A stretch of 64,000 bases of DNA from Nelumbo lutea (Eukaryota > Streptophyta > Magnoliopsida > Proteales > Nelumbonaceae), in contig JAKGHH010000005.1 in NCBI GenBank assembly GCA_022828595.1, forward strand, positions 52,571,655-52,635,654. The letters are read 5' to 3'. Positions 47,001-53,800 of the stretch are shown one piece after another; position 1 is the stretch's first letter; every line of letters starts with the position of its first letter. The notes under the pieces are model-generated. The model worked only from the letters and a program-made list of their open reading frames with translations, made no database searches and had not been told where the DNA came from. A program made the translations under genes and the position numbers.

Positions 47001-49404
47001 GGGTTCTCTCCACTCCGGTTTACTCACTCATAGAAGCTATGAAAATTCCCTATTTGCTAATGTTGCTCATTCATTCATCCTAATAAAAGATATTTTTAAA
47101 ATACAATTAAAATTATAATTTTTTTTAGGGATTAAGAATGCTTAATGTTTAACATCACATTAGCTATTTGAAATAAGGCAATTGGAGAAAAAATAAAGAG
47201 ATCGAGAGTTTTACATGCTTGAATATGTTTTCTATGTTATCCTTGATTTCATTTTTAAAATTTGATTTTAAATATGCTTTACATGTTCTGTTTATGTATT
47301 TTAATATTTTGCACCTTGTGCTTTTAAAACACTGAACTCATAATAATTGAAAACCCTCCTGTCTTCCGTTCCGAGTTCTTACACTGGTTAATGCTCCCTC
47401 ATGCATTTTAGTCTATTTATTGGCTAGATTCATATATATTATGTTGTACCACTTCATTTGTTAAGATTCTCTAATGATGCAATGATGTAGTTAGCCTAAA
47501 CTTGTGATGCAGAAACATAGGCAGCTGATGTATTTATCAAAACTTTATCTTAATTGACTGATAATGGGTGTAGATATTCTAATTGTAAAAGGAGAGATTA
47601 AGGCTGACGAAATCTGGGACATATACAACAAAGCTCCTCGAATACCTCAGGTACTTATTTTTTCTCTTTTGTTTTTTTTGTTGATATCAACATTATATGG
47701 AAAAATGTAATTAGAGTACAAGGATGTGAAGGCCATTGAGTTATGGGAGCCTGCGAGCTTTCCCGGTGAAGTCTTGGAGTTGGTTTTATGATCTGTTTGT
47801 ATTCACATGTAAATCCCTCTTTCTTCTTTTAGTTAATATAATTCTCAGCTTTCCTCTTCCAAAAAGAGAAAAAAAAGAAAGGTGTGAGGGCCATCAACCC
47901 TTCCCCAAGTGTAGAATGAGAAGTAGCCCTGCTGCTATTCTTTGTCAACTAACAAATCAACCCCAAATGACAACCATTCAGCTACCACCAATCTGGGATG
48001 TATTATCTCCGTACCTTAGTTACTGTTAGACCTGGTACCAAAATAATTTCTTCTGCATCAGTGTGCTGTATGGAATACATATTTTCCATTGGTTTTTGAA
48101 AAGCATGGTAGGAAGTCCCAGGATGGTGGAATTTTTCATGAATGGCAGTGTTTAGACTTTTTTTTGACCTTTTATTTTCGTCATATATGTTGATTGTTGA
48201 TGCATAAATTTGCAACTCCTGATGCTGGTTTTCCTATGGCTTTGAGGAAAGGAGAATGCCATTTTCTTGTCTGCAATGTTTGACAAATTCTTGTAGTGGA
48301 AAATGAAAATAAAATAATACTTACTGGACAATCCTTCCGTTAAAAGTAGCTTTGTTAAGTGGAATTCTACTTTTATGTTCTGAATAGTTTCCTGGCTTAA
48401 ATACATGGTTTGTTAAACATTCTGATACATGCGTTTCCTGACAAGTAAAGGGATTACTAAAGGTAATCAGGTGAAATAGTTAAATTATTGCTTGACAAAG
48501 TTTTAGTGGAGGGAGCTGGTAAAAAGGAGTTTTGATCCCAGGTCAGTGGGAACTACATCTTCTAGCTTTACGAGCTGGTATCAGGTGAAATAATTGTAAA
48601 ATAGTAAGATGACTATATTCACTTATTTATGGCTAGAAGTATTTTTTCTTGTCACTTGATGCTGCTTTTAAATTGACTTGAGCATCAGAATGTTGCTTGA
48701 GACTTGTTTGAGACACAAGTCCACCTCATTGGTATGTTCACTTGAGAATTAGAGGCCTTGGACCTATCTTTCTGATATCTTAACATTGCAACTATTGCAG
48801 CCTCCTGTGCATCCTGTTGATGAGTATGGAGCACTCATTTATGCTGGGCGATGGGGAATTCATGGGAATTCACTTCCTGGAAGGGTCACTTTTGCACCAG
48901 GAAATGTTGGATTTTCCACCTTTGGTGCACCACGGCCACTGGAGGTAAGTATAGTTAATTTTGATATACTTTGTCATGGTCAAGGTTCAAAATATTGATG
49001 CACTCGAGATGCCAGTCAATAGCTTTTTTTTTTTTTTCTCAAGTTCGGTTCAGAGGGGCTGGTTTAAGGTCTGGTCCGTCCACCCCCTGAACCGGTTGAA
49101 ATCCCAAAACACCCCTGGACTGGCGTATCAGGAAGCCCCCGATACAATACGTATCGACTGATACGGCCCGACACATATCGAAAATTTGAACCTTGGTCAT
49201 GGTAGTTCTCTTTGATGTGCTTTCAATCTTATTCTTACTTTTTTCTGTTCTTATCTGCAGACGCAAATCATTAGTGATGAGACTTGGAAACTTATAGATG
49301 GAATTTGGGATAAACGGATTGAAGAAATTAAGAAGGATGTTACCATGGAGATTGAGGAAGACAGAGAGAAACCACAACTTTTAATGGCTGATCACTTCCT
49401 TTGA
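17060..49404 (+). CDS. FTSHI4: FtsH-like inactive metalloprotease, plastid envelope (FTSHI4)
   Basis: The gene has 16 exons: 17060-17338, 18462-18717, 23660-24035, 31570-31828, 33275-33406, 34434-34508, 34580-34705, 34802-34911, 34987-35065, 35176-35313, 35456-35567, 36161-36324, 36442-36547, 47574-47650, 48801-48944 and 49261-49404. They total 2577 nt (858 aa), in frame throughout with GT..AG introns. The N-terminus looks like a transit peptide. A membrane segment lies at about residues 244-265 ([20 protein letters not shown]). The AAA+ domain has Walker A GPPGTGKT (359-366), Walker B IIFIDEID (414-421) and the second region of homology ([20 protein letters not shown]). The FtsH zinc site HEXXH is replaced by REAAV (about 590-594): the Glu stays but both His are lost, so no protease activity is expected while ATP binding should remain. 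Family knowledge places FtsHi4 with Ycf2, FtsHi1/2/5 and FtsH12 in an inner-envelope protein-import motor. The orthology call rests on remembered similarity to Arabidopsis At5g64580 and on nearly equal length. Introns make up 92% of the gene and are full of transposons. Confidence 0.9.
17525..17595 (+). mobile_element. RTE LINE 3' tail in FTSHI4 intron 1
   Basis: The words CAGTGGCGAAATAGGATTC and CATGTAGCTGATCC encode the usual RTE C-terminal end ([11 protein letters not shown]). They are followed by TTGGGATAAGGCTTGG and a GATGATG tail. The same 3' end is shared by Au-type SINEs, so a SINE origin is possible for so short a piece. Confidence 0.55.
17945..18312 (+). mobile_element. L1 LINE 3' end (RNase H tail) in FTSHI4 intron 1
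   Basis: Translation of the plus strand gives broken RNase H words ([13 protein letters not shown], then in another frame CPGLQIY / [20 protein letters not shown]). The 3' UTR ends GCTGTTATTTATCAAAAAAAA. That tail is the complement of the T-run plus ATCA(A/G)(C/T)AAC seen at the 3' ends of the minus-strand L1 copies in this window. Its sense is the same as the gene. Confidence 0.65.
19178..20498. mobile_element. PIF/Harbinger-like non-autonomous element, 1.32 kb
   Basis: The ends are inverted repeats, GGTGGCATTTGGTAA on the left and GGTGGCATTTGATAACACTT read inward from the right. A 3-bp target duplication TAA lies at 19175-19177 and 20499-20501. The tandem duplicate next to it (around 20700) carries the empty site GGCTAAGGTGTTGG with a single TAA, which is direct evidence for insertion. 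Subterminal TCTGAAATCTGAAA repeats occur at both ends. No transposase is encoded; the centre is a G+C-rich repeat. A TAA target and 3-bp duplication fit PIF/Harbinger (Tourist-type) elements. It sits in FTSHI4 intron 2. Confidence 0.75.
19485..20310. repeat. G+C-rich degenerate tandem repeat carried by the element
   Basis: Recurrent words GGAGTCACTTGCTTAAGACA, CCGCTGGTTTGCCGGAGTC, GTCCGTGGACGGCG and GAGTTGCAG(T/C)GG occur four to six times with a spacing near 100-150 bp. The block is far richer in G+C than the surrounding intron. Long open frames run through it in several phases, which is what such a repeat gives by chance. No known protein was recognised. Confidence 0.7.
20868..21430 (-). 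mobile_element. RTE-clade LINE fragment in FTSHI4 intron 2
   Basis: On the minus strand, from about 21425, come [10 protein letters not shown] and [18 protein letters not shown], matching the RTE segment normally reading VTHRI.AGW.KWR.ASGVLCD..IP. Further down, near 20930-20870, come LGRPEKKWW and QWIWPF, matching GRGRPKKTW...NDMAL. It is heavily mutated and partly deleted. Confidence 0.6.
21690..22410 (+). mobile_element. L1 LINE 3' part without RNase H
   Basis: The plus-strand translation around 22080-22140 gives the zf-RVT end ([17 protein letters not shown]). This passes into [15 protein letters not shown] and then a 3' UTR ending in TTCTTTATCTTCAATAA. Several frames are needed, so it is inactive. 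It lies in FTSHI4 intron 2, in the sense direction. Confidence 0.6.
22510..23430 (-). mobile_element. L1 LINE 3' fragment with internal duplication
   Basis: A T-run at about 22519-22531, followed by AAATAAATTTTATTAGAAACC, is the complement of a poly(A) tail. The minus-strand frame at 23423-23022 reads [18 protein letters not shown], the start of the zf-RVT zone. A 93-bp segment is duplicated in tandem (copies from 23199 and from 23292). Confidence 0.65.
23199..23384. repeat. 93-bp tandem duplication
   Basis: GATTTCTTGCCTCTGTAACA recurs exactly 93 bp apart (23199 and 23292), and both copies run on to AATTCCTTCTGAACTGAGGA. Because 93 is a multiple of 3, the duplication keeps the L1 reading frame. 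Confidence 0.85.
24514..24990 (+). mobile_element. RTE-clade LINE fragment in FTSHI4 intron 3
   Basis: Plus-strand words [16 protein letters not shown], then [19 protein letters not shown] and APVRRSGL, then TMDMALG match the RTE C-terminal region in order. Frameshifts and stops separate them. Confidence 0.65.
25138..25305. mobile_element. hAT-type MITE with internal AT microsatellites
   Basis: The left end TAGGAATGGCAATGGGGCAG and the right end, read inward, GATGGCAATTTTCCCCATCC are inverted. The middle has paired CCCCGTCCC / GGGGTCGGGGAC words and (TA)n runs at about 25193-25208 and 25283-25304. The right terminus is blurred by the last TA run, so the target duplication cannot be read. Confidence 0.5.
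25360..26280. other. A+T-rich intron segment, nothing recognised
   Basis: The stretch contains many TTAAAT and AATAAT words and no protein similarity, clear terminal repeats or splice-bounded frames. It belongs to FTSHI4 intron 3. Confidence 0.4.
26478..26790 (-). mobile_element. Probable L1 LINE 3' end
   Basis: TTTCTTTTTGATCAGTAAC followed by TTTTATTGATGATAT is the complement of the tail seen at the other minus-strand L1 copies in this window. The rest could not be tied to a domain. RTE/SINE-like tails (CTTGTAGCTGACCCCATATA near 26808 and a GTCGCTGGCCC word near 26320) flank it. Confidence 0.4.
26795..26850 (+). mobile_element. RTE/Au-SINE-type 3' tail
   Basis: AGGATTCTTGTAGCTGACCC continues into TTGGGATAAGGCTTGGATG. 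This is the common 3' terminus of RTE LINEs and of the SINEs that borrow it. It is too short to say which. Confidence 0.5.
27155..27868. mobile_element. hAT-like non-autonomous element with 8-bp TSD
   Basis: Terminal inverted repeats CATAGTTGTCAAGGCG and CATAGTTTTCAAGGCG are flanked by a perfect 8-bp duplication TGACTAAA (27147-27154 and 27869-27876). Subterminal regions are rich in CCTAGGCG and GCCTCGCC words, and a doubled unit (CCCCCAGTTGCCTAGCCTCG) lies near the right end. The centre is A+T-rich with CTT and CTA trinucleotide runs. No transposase. FTSHI4 intron 3. Confidence 0.8.
28755..29045 (-). mobile_element. Short L1 LINE 3' fragment
   Basis: A run of about 20 T at 28756-28775 marks the poly(A) of a minus-strand insert. 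The minus frame above it starts [11 protein letters not shown], the end of the zf-RVT zone of a LINE lacking RNase H. Its 5' end is truncated near 29045. Confidence 0.55.
29060..29900. other. A+T-rich intron segment, nothing recognised
   Basis: Repeated words such as TAATTAATTCTAACAT and TTAATGAGAGAAA occur, but no clear element ends or coding signal. FTSHI4 intron 3. Confidence 0.4.
29900..30106. mobile_element. Probable hAT MITE relic of the CAAGGTTCAAAAT family
   Basis: The right end GAAATTTTGAACCTTG at about 30090-30105 and the internal GATACGG / CTGATACAG words match the well-defined MITE at 48981-49195. The left end could not be located. Confidence 0.35.
30190..30900 (-). mobile_element. 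L1 LINE fragments in scrambled order
   Basis: A minus-strand RNase H fragment (30850-30638: [23 protein letters not shown], [12 protein letters not shown]) lies 5' of a zf-RVT fragment (30519-30193: [31 protein letters not shown]). In an intact L1 the zf-RVT zone precedes RNase H. Either two insertions are adjacent or the copy was rearranged. Confidence 0.7.
32844..32906. mobile_element. Short relic of the CAAGGTTCAAAAT MITE family
   Basis: CAAGGTTCAAAATCCTGATAC on the left faces CATATCAAAATTTTGAACTTTG on the right. No target duplication is visible. FTSHI4 intron 4. Confidence 0.4.
33484..33912. mobile_element. hAT-like repeat rich in TTGGACC / GGTCCAA words
   Basis: Dense inverted words (TGGACCGGTCCAA, GGTCCAATCCAA) end on the right in CCATTGACACTCTTA, which resembles a hAT terminal repeat. 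The matching left terminus was not found. It begins about 80 bp after the FTSHI4 exon 5 donor. Confidence 0.4.
34038..34064. repeat. (CT)n/(CA) microsatellite
   Basis: About 12 CT units are followed by CACGCACACAAACACAC in FTSHI4 intron 5. Confidence 0.8.
34299..34420 (-). mobile_element. Minimal L1 tail in FTSHI4 intron 5
   Basis: TTTTTTGATCAGTAACAACA matches the 3' terminal complement of the other minus-strand L1 copies; the rest is too short to classify. Confidence 0.3.
38258..38588 (+). repeat. 5' LTR of the complete copia element
   Basis: It begins TGTTGAGTTGGGCC and ends CAGTGATTTCTACT. A TATA-type box AGTATAAATATAATG lies at about 38424. Compared by eye with the 3' LTR it shows about 11 substitutions over 331 bp, so the insertion is not recent. 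Confidence 0.85.
38589..38600 (+). promoter_or_regulatory. Primer binding site (tRNA-iMet type)
   Basis: TGGTATCAGAGC directly follows the 5' LTR, the usual plant copia primer site complementary to the 3' end of initiator methionine tRNA. Confidence 0.85.
43364..43698 (+). repeat. 3' LTR of the complete copia element
   Basis: It begins TGTTGAGTTGGGCC after the polypurine tract CTTGAGGGGGAG and ends TTTCTACT just before the duplicated target ACCAC. The only indel against the 5' LTR is in a T-run near the start. Confidence 0.85.
44440..44740 (-). mobile_element. RTE-clade LINE fragment in FTSHI4 intron 13
   Basis: The minus strand reads [20 protein letters not shown], then MRLKGTL and [12 protein letters not shown], followed after a deletion by MALDK. 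It ends TTCATGTAGCCGACCCCAAA, the RTE 3' terminus. Confidence 0.65.
44848..46045 (-). mobile_element. L1 LINE relic fused to a copia R-U5 fragment
   Basis: The 3' half is well preserved. On the minus strand 45612-44971 is an uninterrupted 213-codon frame with the zf-RVT end ([20 protein letters not shown]), RNase H ([36 protein letters not shown]) and the C-terminal ADELAKQG. The tail is the T-run plus GATCAATAAC at about 44848. Upstream there is only [18 protein letters not shown] (zf-RVT), then copia LTR sequence, then a scrap of reverse transcriptase ([11 protein letters not shown], about 45990). The middle of reverse transcriptase is absent. Confidence 0.85.
45838..45965 (-). repeat. Copia LTR fragment (R-U5 part only)
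   Basis: On the minus strand it reads GAATCCTTGTTGACTTCC to AATCAATGATTTCTACTT and aligns with the last 125 bp of the copia LTR (38463-38588). The U3 part and TATA box are absent; the copy starts close to where the transcript should start. It has the same sense as the surrounding L1. Confidence 0.75.
46103..46532. mobile_element. Solo LTR, 430 bp, with 5-bp TSD
   Basis: It starts TGTTATGGACGCC and ends GGCCCTCAACA, so the termini are TGTT..AACA. The perfect 5-bp duplication CATTC flanks it (46098-46102 and 46533-46537). A TATA-like CTATTTAAGGAGACC lies inside. It is unrelated in sequence to the copia LTRs of this window. No internal retroelement sequence adjoins it. FTSHI4 intron 13. Confidence 0.8.
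46905..47139. repeat. Foldback element, about 95-bp arms
   Basis: The left arm runs from ATTCTTAATCCCTATG through TTAAAAATATCTTTTACTAG to AACATTAGCAAATAAGGG. The right arm is its near-perfect complement, from CCCTATTTGCTAATGTTG to AGGGATTAAGAAT. The loop is about 50 bp. It resembles a MITE and its transcript, made as part of FTSHI4 intron 13, would form a long hairpin. Confidence 0.8.
47720..47880 (+). mobile_element. Possible L1 3' UTR remnant
   Basis: TTTATGATCTGTTTGTATTC, then TTAATATAATTCTCAGCTTT, then an A-rich end look like an L1 3' UTR and tail. No domain is left, so the call is weak. Confidence 0.3.
48981..49195. mobile_element. hAT-type MITE with perfect 8-bp TSD
   Basis: The ends CAAGGTTCAAAAT and CAAGGTTCAAATT are inverted, and GTCATGGT is duplicated exactly at 48973-48980 and 49196-49203. 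The inside has paired GATACGTATCG-type words. Its left end is only 36 bp after the exon 15 donor and its right end is 65 bp before the exon 16 acceptor of FTSHI4. Confidence 0.85.
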
Positions 49405-49589
49405 AAATTCAGTCTAACTTTTTTTTGGTATGTTAATCCAATATTGTTCCATATCTTCCATGCAAGGTTTTCTTATTTTCAGGGCAAAATCTGAGTGTAT
49501 TCTATTATAGTGTTTTACCACCTGTCCTTGAATTTCCTTTCTATTCACCACTTCATTTAATTTAAAGGCCATTGTTACCCAATCCCAAT

Positions 49590-49752
49590 GTTGGTTGCAG
49601 CTGTTTGAGGCCTAGGGGGGGGGGGGGACCGGATGATACAGACTTAACCTTTGCCATCTATTTTGCACAAGTGGTCTCTATCAGACTTGAACCCCTGCTC
49701 CCATACTTGTCAGCCAAAGATTTTACCGTTACACAAAGAAATGACCCCTACA
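49590..49752 (-). mobile_element. tRNA-derived SINE-like sequence
   Basis: On the minus strand it begins TTTGTGTAACGGTAAAATC, contains a B-box-like GGGTTCAAGTCTGA, then a TTGTGCAAA...GGTTAAGTCTG stretch resembling the body of plant SINEs. It contains a C-run of 12 (G-run on the plus strand, 49615-49626). It lies just beyond the FTSHI4 stop, possibly in the 3' UTR. Confidence 0.5.
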
Positions 49753-51425
49753 AGGGAGCATGCTTAAAAGATGTACAAGCTGATGAAATACCTAAATTGC
49801 TTCCATGGCTAAGGGATACTACTTCTATTGCAGGCCCCTATACAATTTGACATGGTTGTTGCAGATTATGAATCAGAATCCAAGACGGTTAATATCAAAG
49901 GATCAAATCTGATGCCAAATATGGGTGCTGCAGATTGGGTTCTGTGGTCATTTTTCCACATAATGCTTGCATTCATTCCTTGTGCTTCTGCAACCTGATC
50001 CTTTACAATGAGAAGCTTACATCTTCCATTCAACAAGCTGATACAGAGCTCCTGATCAATACTCCTAAAGCTAGCCATTAACAAACCACGAATTGAGTTG
50101 AACATAATGTGAAAGCAAAGTGGTTTTCCCTTTACCAATTTAATGGCCACTGCTTCCCATGAAATTATGTATATGTATTATTCACGAATTTGGTGTCGGC
50201 AACGATTTTTTTTTTGTCTCCTGAACATGCCCAAAAGGCATAGTGTTGCAGCTTGGTGGAGCCTCTGCATGTTTGTAACCCATCTTTAATTAACATCCAC
50301 TACAATGTTTTTAATAATGAATACTTGTAATATCGCACACAGGACAATTTTGAAGATTTCATGTTTTAGTTAGATGCTAGTAGAGCTTCAGTAATATAGT
50401 AATATTTAGCAAATTCACCTCATTAGGGGAGTCATTTATGTTTCTACCAAGGCTAAGCAGTCAAGTAAATGTCTGAAACTTATTTTCCTTTGATAAACTA
50501 TTCTGAGCACCATACTGGTTGCATTTTTTGTCCCGCCTTAAGTTTTTCTGAATTCTTGATAGCATTTTGACATGGTTATGGGAAAATTATGTGCAACAGC
50601 ATCAGGAGTTGTTTAAATTTATTGTATGACCTTTATACTTTGTAAAGTAATTAAACATTTGACAGGCACATAATTCAATAGGAACTCTTAAAAATGCAAA
50701 AGTAGCTGCTAGTAACGCCATTTTTGCACATAGCAGCAGGAAAAAAAACCATTTTTGCACATAACTTGTGCGAATAAAATATGCTTTTATGGGATTCCAT
50801 TTTATAATTTGCAGAATTAAGACTGATTGCACTGGATATGTTGAAGAGATATGAGATTCAGAAATAGCCTGTAGCGTGAAGGAAGCATGGAAGCTTGCTT
50901 GTAGTTGGCTTGACCATCACCTGGTTTATATCTTTTCTTACATGAAAATGGCCTTACCATATATTTGATGTGACTAACCAACATTTGCAATAACCAGGTT
51001 TATTTCAAAATCAAAGCTCAAAAACAGAGGTATTCATCAAAGAAAAAAAGCAGAAAAACAGAGGCTCTTTCTTCTGATCTCCTGGTGCAAGATTAGTTGA
51101 TTGCCTGATAGACTATGTTCAAAATATTAATACAACATGCCTGATTCATGTGTAGCAAAGGTAGAATATTGGAGTATCTGTTCAATTCTACCCGTGCTGC
51201 ACGGTATCTGGTGGTATCAAATTGTATAGGACTAGGACTATAGCGGTTGATGCTATTGATCAATATTGGCAGGATACAATTTATCTCCATTCAATATCAG
51301 TTAGGAAATTAAAACAAATGGCTTCAAAATAAAGAAAAGTAAAATACCACAAGGAGAAAAAAAAATTGATCAATACAATAAGAATATTGACAAAGATTTA
51401 TACCACTCTGAATGTTGGGGATTGT
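49753..51425. other. Intergenic, no gene seen
   Basis: No exon or protein similarity was recognised on either strand. The FTSHI4 3' UTR probably ends in the first few hundred bases after 49404. Around 51110-51310, words such as GTTCAAAATATT and GGTATCTGGTGGTATC hint at another relic of the CAAGGTTCAAAAT MITE family. Confidence 0.4.
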
Positions 51426-51900
51426 TGTACTTAGCCCTCCAAACTTCCATTTTTACGACAAAGACCCACCCTGAACTTTTAGACTCCAACATTTTGTTCC
51501 CATTGTTAAGCATTTTAAACTTCAGAAAAAATTCTCACATGATCGTCATGTACATGTTTAAATATTTTCAGAACTCTAAACTTCTCCTATATCATTTTAT
51601 GAGACCATTTTGCGAAAAATTGATAAAATCAGAAAATGCAACAAAAAGCAGAAAATAAAAACTTGGAAATTGTAGAAAACATAGGAAATACAACAAAAAA
51701 ATGAAGAAAAAGAGAAAAATACAACAAAACACAGAAAAAACGTAATATTATAGAAAATACAACAAAGTAATAGAAAAAGTACAAAATAAAAGAAAAAACT
51801 TTGAATTAGCATTTTACCATCAACTTGTTACAGGGGCAAAATGCTTCCAAAAGTTCAGAGCGGGTCTGTCGTAAATGAGAATTATGGAGGCTAAATGGCT
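51426..51900. mobile_element. MITE with inverted ends and A-rich centre
   Basis: Left TTAGCCCTCCAAACTTCC...TACGACAAAGACCC...CTGAACTTTT and right complement AAAAGTTCAGAGCGGGTC...GTAAATGAGAATTATGGAGG CTAAA form arms of about 75 bp with mismatches. The centre (about 51600-51800) is a purine-rich stretch with many ACAACAAA and AGAAAA words. The target duplication is not clear. Confidence 0.6.
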
Positions 51901-52519
51901 AATGCTCACTACCCTCAAAGTGCAGAGCCGCATATCAAGAATATGTTACGTACTTTATGTTGTCACGGAAGAAAATAGGTTTTTGGCTCGATTAACCCTT
52001 GAATTTTGCCAAAATGCCGATTTTAATCTTAAAGAATAAAAAAGGTTATTTTCAACCCTAGGCTTTGGTAAAAAAAGGCCATTTGTAGGGAAAAACAGAT
52101 GACATTTGAAATGGAGCCAATGGATCCGTTAGACAATGTTACGTGGCACCACTAAAGTTTGAAAATAGGACACTTTAATAAAGTTAATTAAGTAAATTAC
52201 TTTAGGGTCTAATTAAATGACCATAAAGTATAATTAAGTATTTAGTTTATTTGATTAACCAATAAAGTTAATTACTTAAATAACCCTAAAGTATTTAATT
52301 AAGTTAATTAAATAAATTACACTAATTAAGATAATTAAGTAAACTAAGTAATTAAATAAGTAAATTAAATTAATTAAGGAAACAAAGTTAATTAATTAAA
52401 TTAAATAAATAAAAATTAAGCGAATTAAGATGTGTGGGAATAGGGACCTCATTGGTTAGTGATGGAACGCGATCCGGTTTCATAATAAAGAGGTCAGGCC
52501 AAATTTTCCTTCATCAGTT
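51901..52519. other. A+T-rich intergenic stretch
   Basis: From 52160 to 52440 the sequence is mostly permutations of TTAATTAAGTAAAT. Before it, 51975-52170 has the look of an unassigned transposon end (GCCAAAATGCCGA, GGTTATTTTCAACCC). No gene is supported. Confidence 0.4.
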
Positions 52520-53800
52520 AGCATGTATTCTAAATGCCGCGGTATAGTTGATTCCCACAGGGTATTTGGCGAAATGCCCGATAGAAATGTGGTAACATGG
52601 AATGCAATGATAGGAGATTAGGAGGGTATTCAACGAATGGTGACAAGGGTTCTGCATCATTTATTTTTGAACGGATTCCAGAGAAGATGGAAGTTACATG
52701 GGCAGAGATGATTGGTGGGTTTGCAAGGAATGGGGATATTGTTGCTGCTAGGCGTCTGTTCAACTGCTCTCCACATGAGATGAGGAATGTGGTGAGATGG
52801 ACTGTGATGATTGATGGATATGTGAGGATTGTGGGCAGATGGAGATGGCGAGGCTGCTATTTGAGGAGATGCCACAGCGGAATTGCTATTCTTACTCGCA
52901 ATGATTGCTGGCTACTACTGCAAGATGGGTAACGTCAAGGAGGCGAGAGAGATCTTTGATCGCATTCCAGTCAACAATTTGTTGAACTGGAATTCATAGA
53001 TTGCTGGATATGCATAGAAGGGATATTGCGAAGAGGCTCTGGAGGCCGAGAAGGATTTGATCTTTGATCGCATTCCAGGCCGAGAAGGATTTGAGCCTGA
53101 TGAAGTTACAACAGCAAGTGCATTATCGACTTGTGCACATTTGATTTGGGTTCTTTGGATTATGGTAAAAAAATCCATAATGTTGAAGTTTGTTTTTAAT
53201 GCGTTGGTTGACATGTAAGCAAAACGCGGGGATTTGCATAATGCAAGAATAATTTTTGAAAGGATGCCCCAGAGGAATGATGTTTGTTGGAATGCAATGC
53301 ATCTCAGGCCTTGTCATTCATGGTTGGAGTGAAAAGGCTCTTGAGCTTATTGGCCGTATGGAGGAGTCAAGAGAGAAGCCCAATGAGTTCACAATTCTCT
53401 CTGTTCTTTTTGCTTGTGCACATGGAGGATTCATGAAGAAAGGATTAGAAATCTTTTCCAAAATGGAGGAGGAATGTGGTTTAGTTGCAGGCATTAAGAA
53501 TTATGGTTGTTTGGCTGACCTTTTAGGATGGGCAGGAAGATGGGCTGCATTTGACATTCCTTATTTTAAGAACTTGTCTCCTTTTTACTGTTAAAATGCT
53601 CCTATGAATACTGAATTTTTAATAACTGCAAAAAGGAAATAAGACCTTAAAATAAGGAATGCCAAATGCAGCATAATGAAGCATATAACTTGATCAAGAG
53701 TATACCTATGAAACCCAATGGTGTGCTCTGCTTGGAACTTGTAGGATTGTTCATTTGGATACTATTGGAAGAATGGGGTCATCGTAACTTTGGAGGAAGC
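52520..53800 (+). pseudogene. Pentatricopeptide repeat (PPR) protein pseudogene
   Basis: PPR motifs of the organelle RNA-binding family follow each other on the plus strand but in shifting frames. They include MYSKCRGIVDSHRVFGEMP and RNVVTWNAMIG (52522-52615, then a TAG), FIFERIPEKMEVTWAEMIGG (52660), NGDIVAARRLF, RLLFEEMPQRN, NVKEAREIFDRIPVNNLLNW (52930), FEPDEVTTASALSTCAHL, GDLHNARIIFERMPQRNDVC, SEKALELIGRMEESREKPNE (53330-53390), GLEIFSKMEEECG, then NEAYNLIKSIPMKPNGV (53677-53725). The arrangement resembles a PLS-type PPR with a partial E region. At least four frameshifts and stops, no intact start, and a MITE between LLGWAGR and NEAYNLIK show it is inactive. It would normally target mitochondria or plastids. 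The parent gene is not in the window. Confidence 0.88.
53544..53672. mobile_element. 129-bp MITE inside the PPR pseudogene
   Basis: GCTGCATTTGACATTCCTTA on the left mirrors TAAGGAATGCCAAATGCAGC on the right, and CCTTTTTACTGTTA mirrors TAACTGCAAAAAGG, so the whole insert is a hairpin. PPR coding similarity resumes immediately after it. No certain target duplication was read. Confidence 0.75.
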
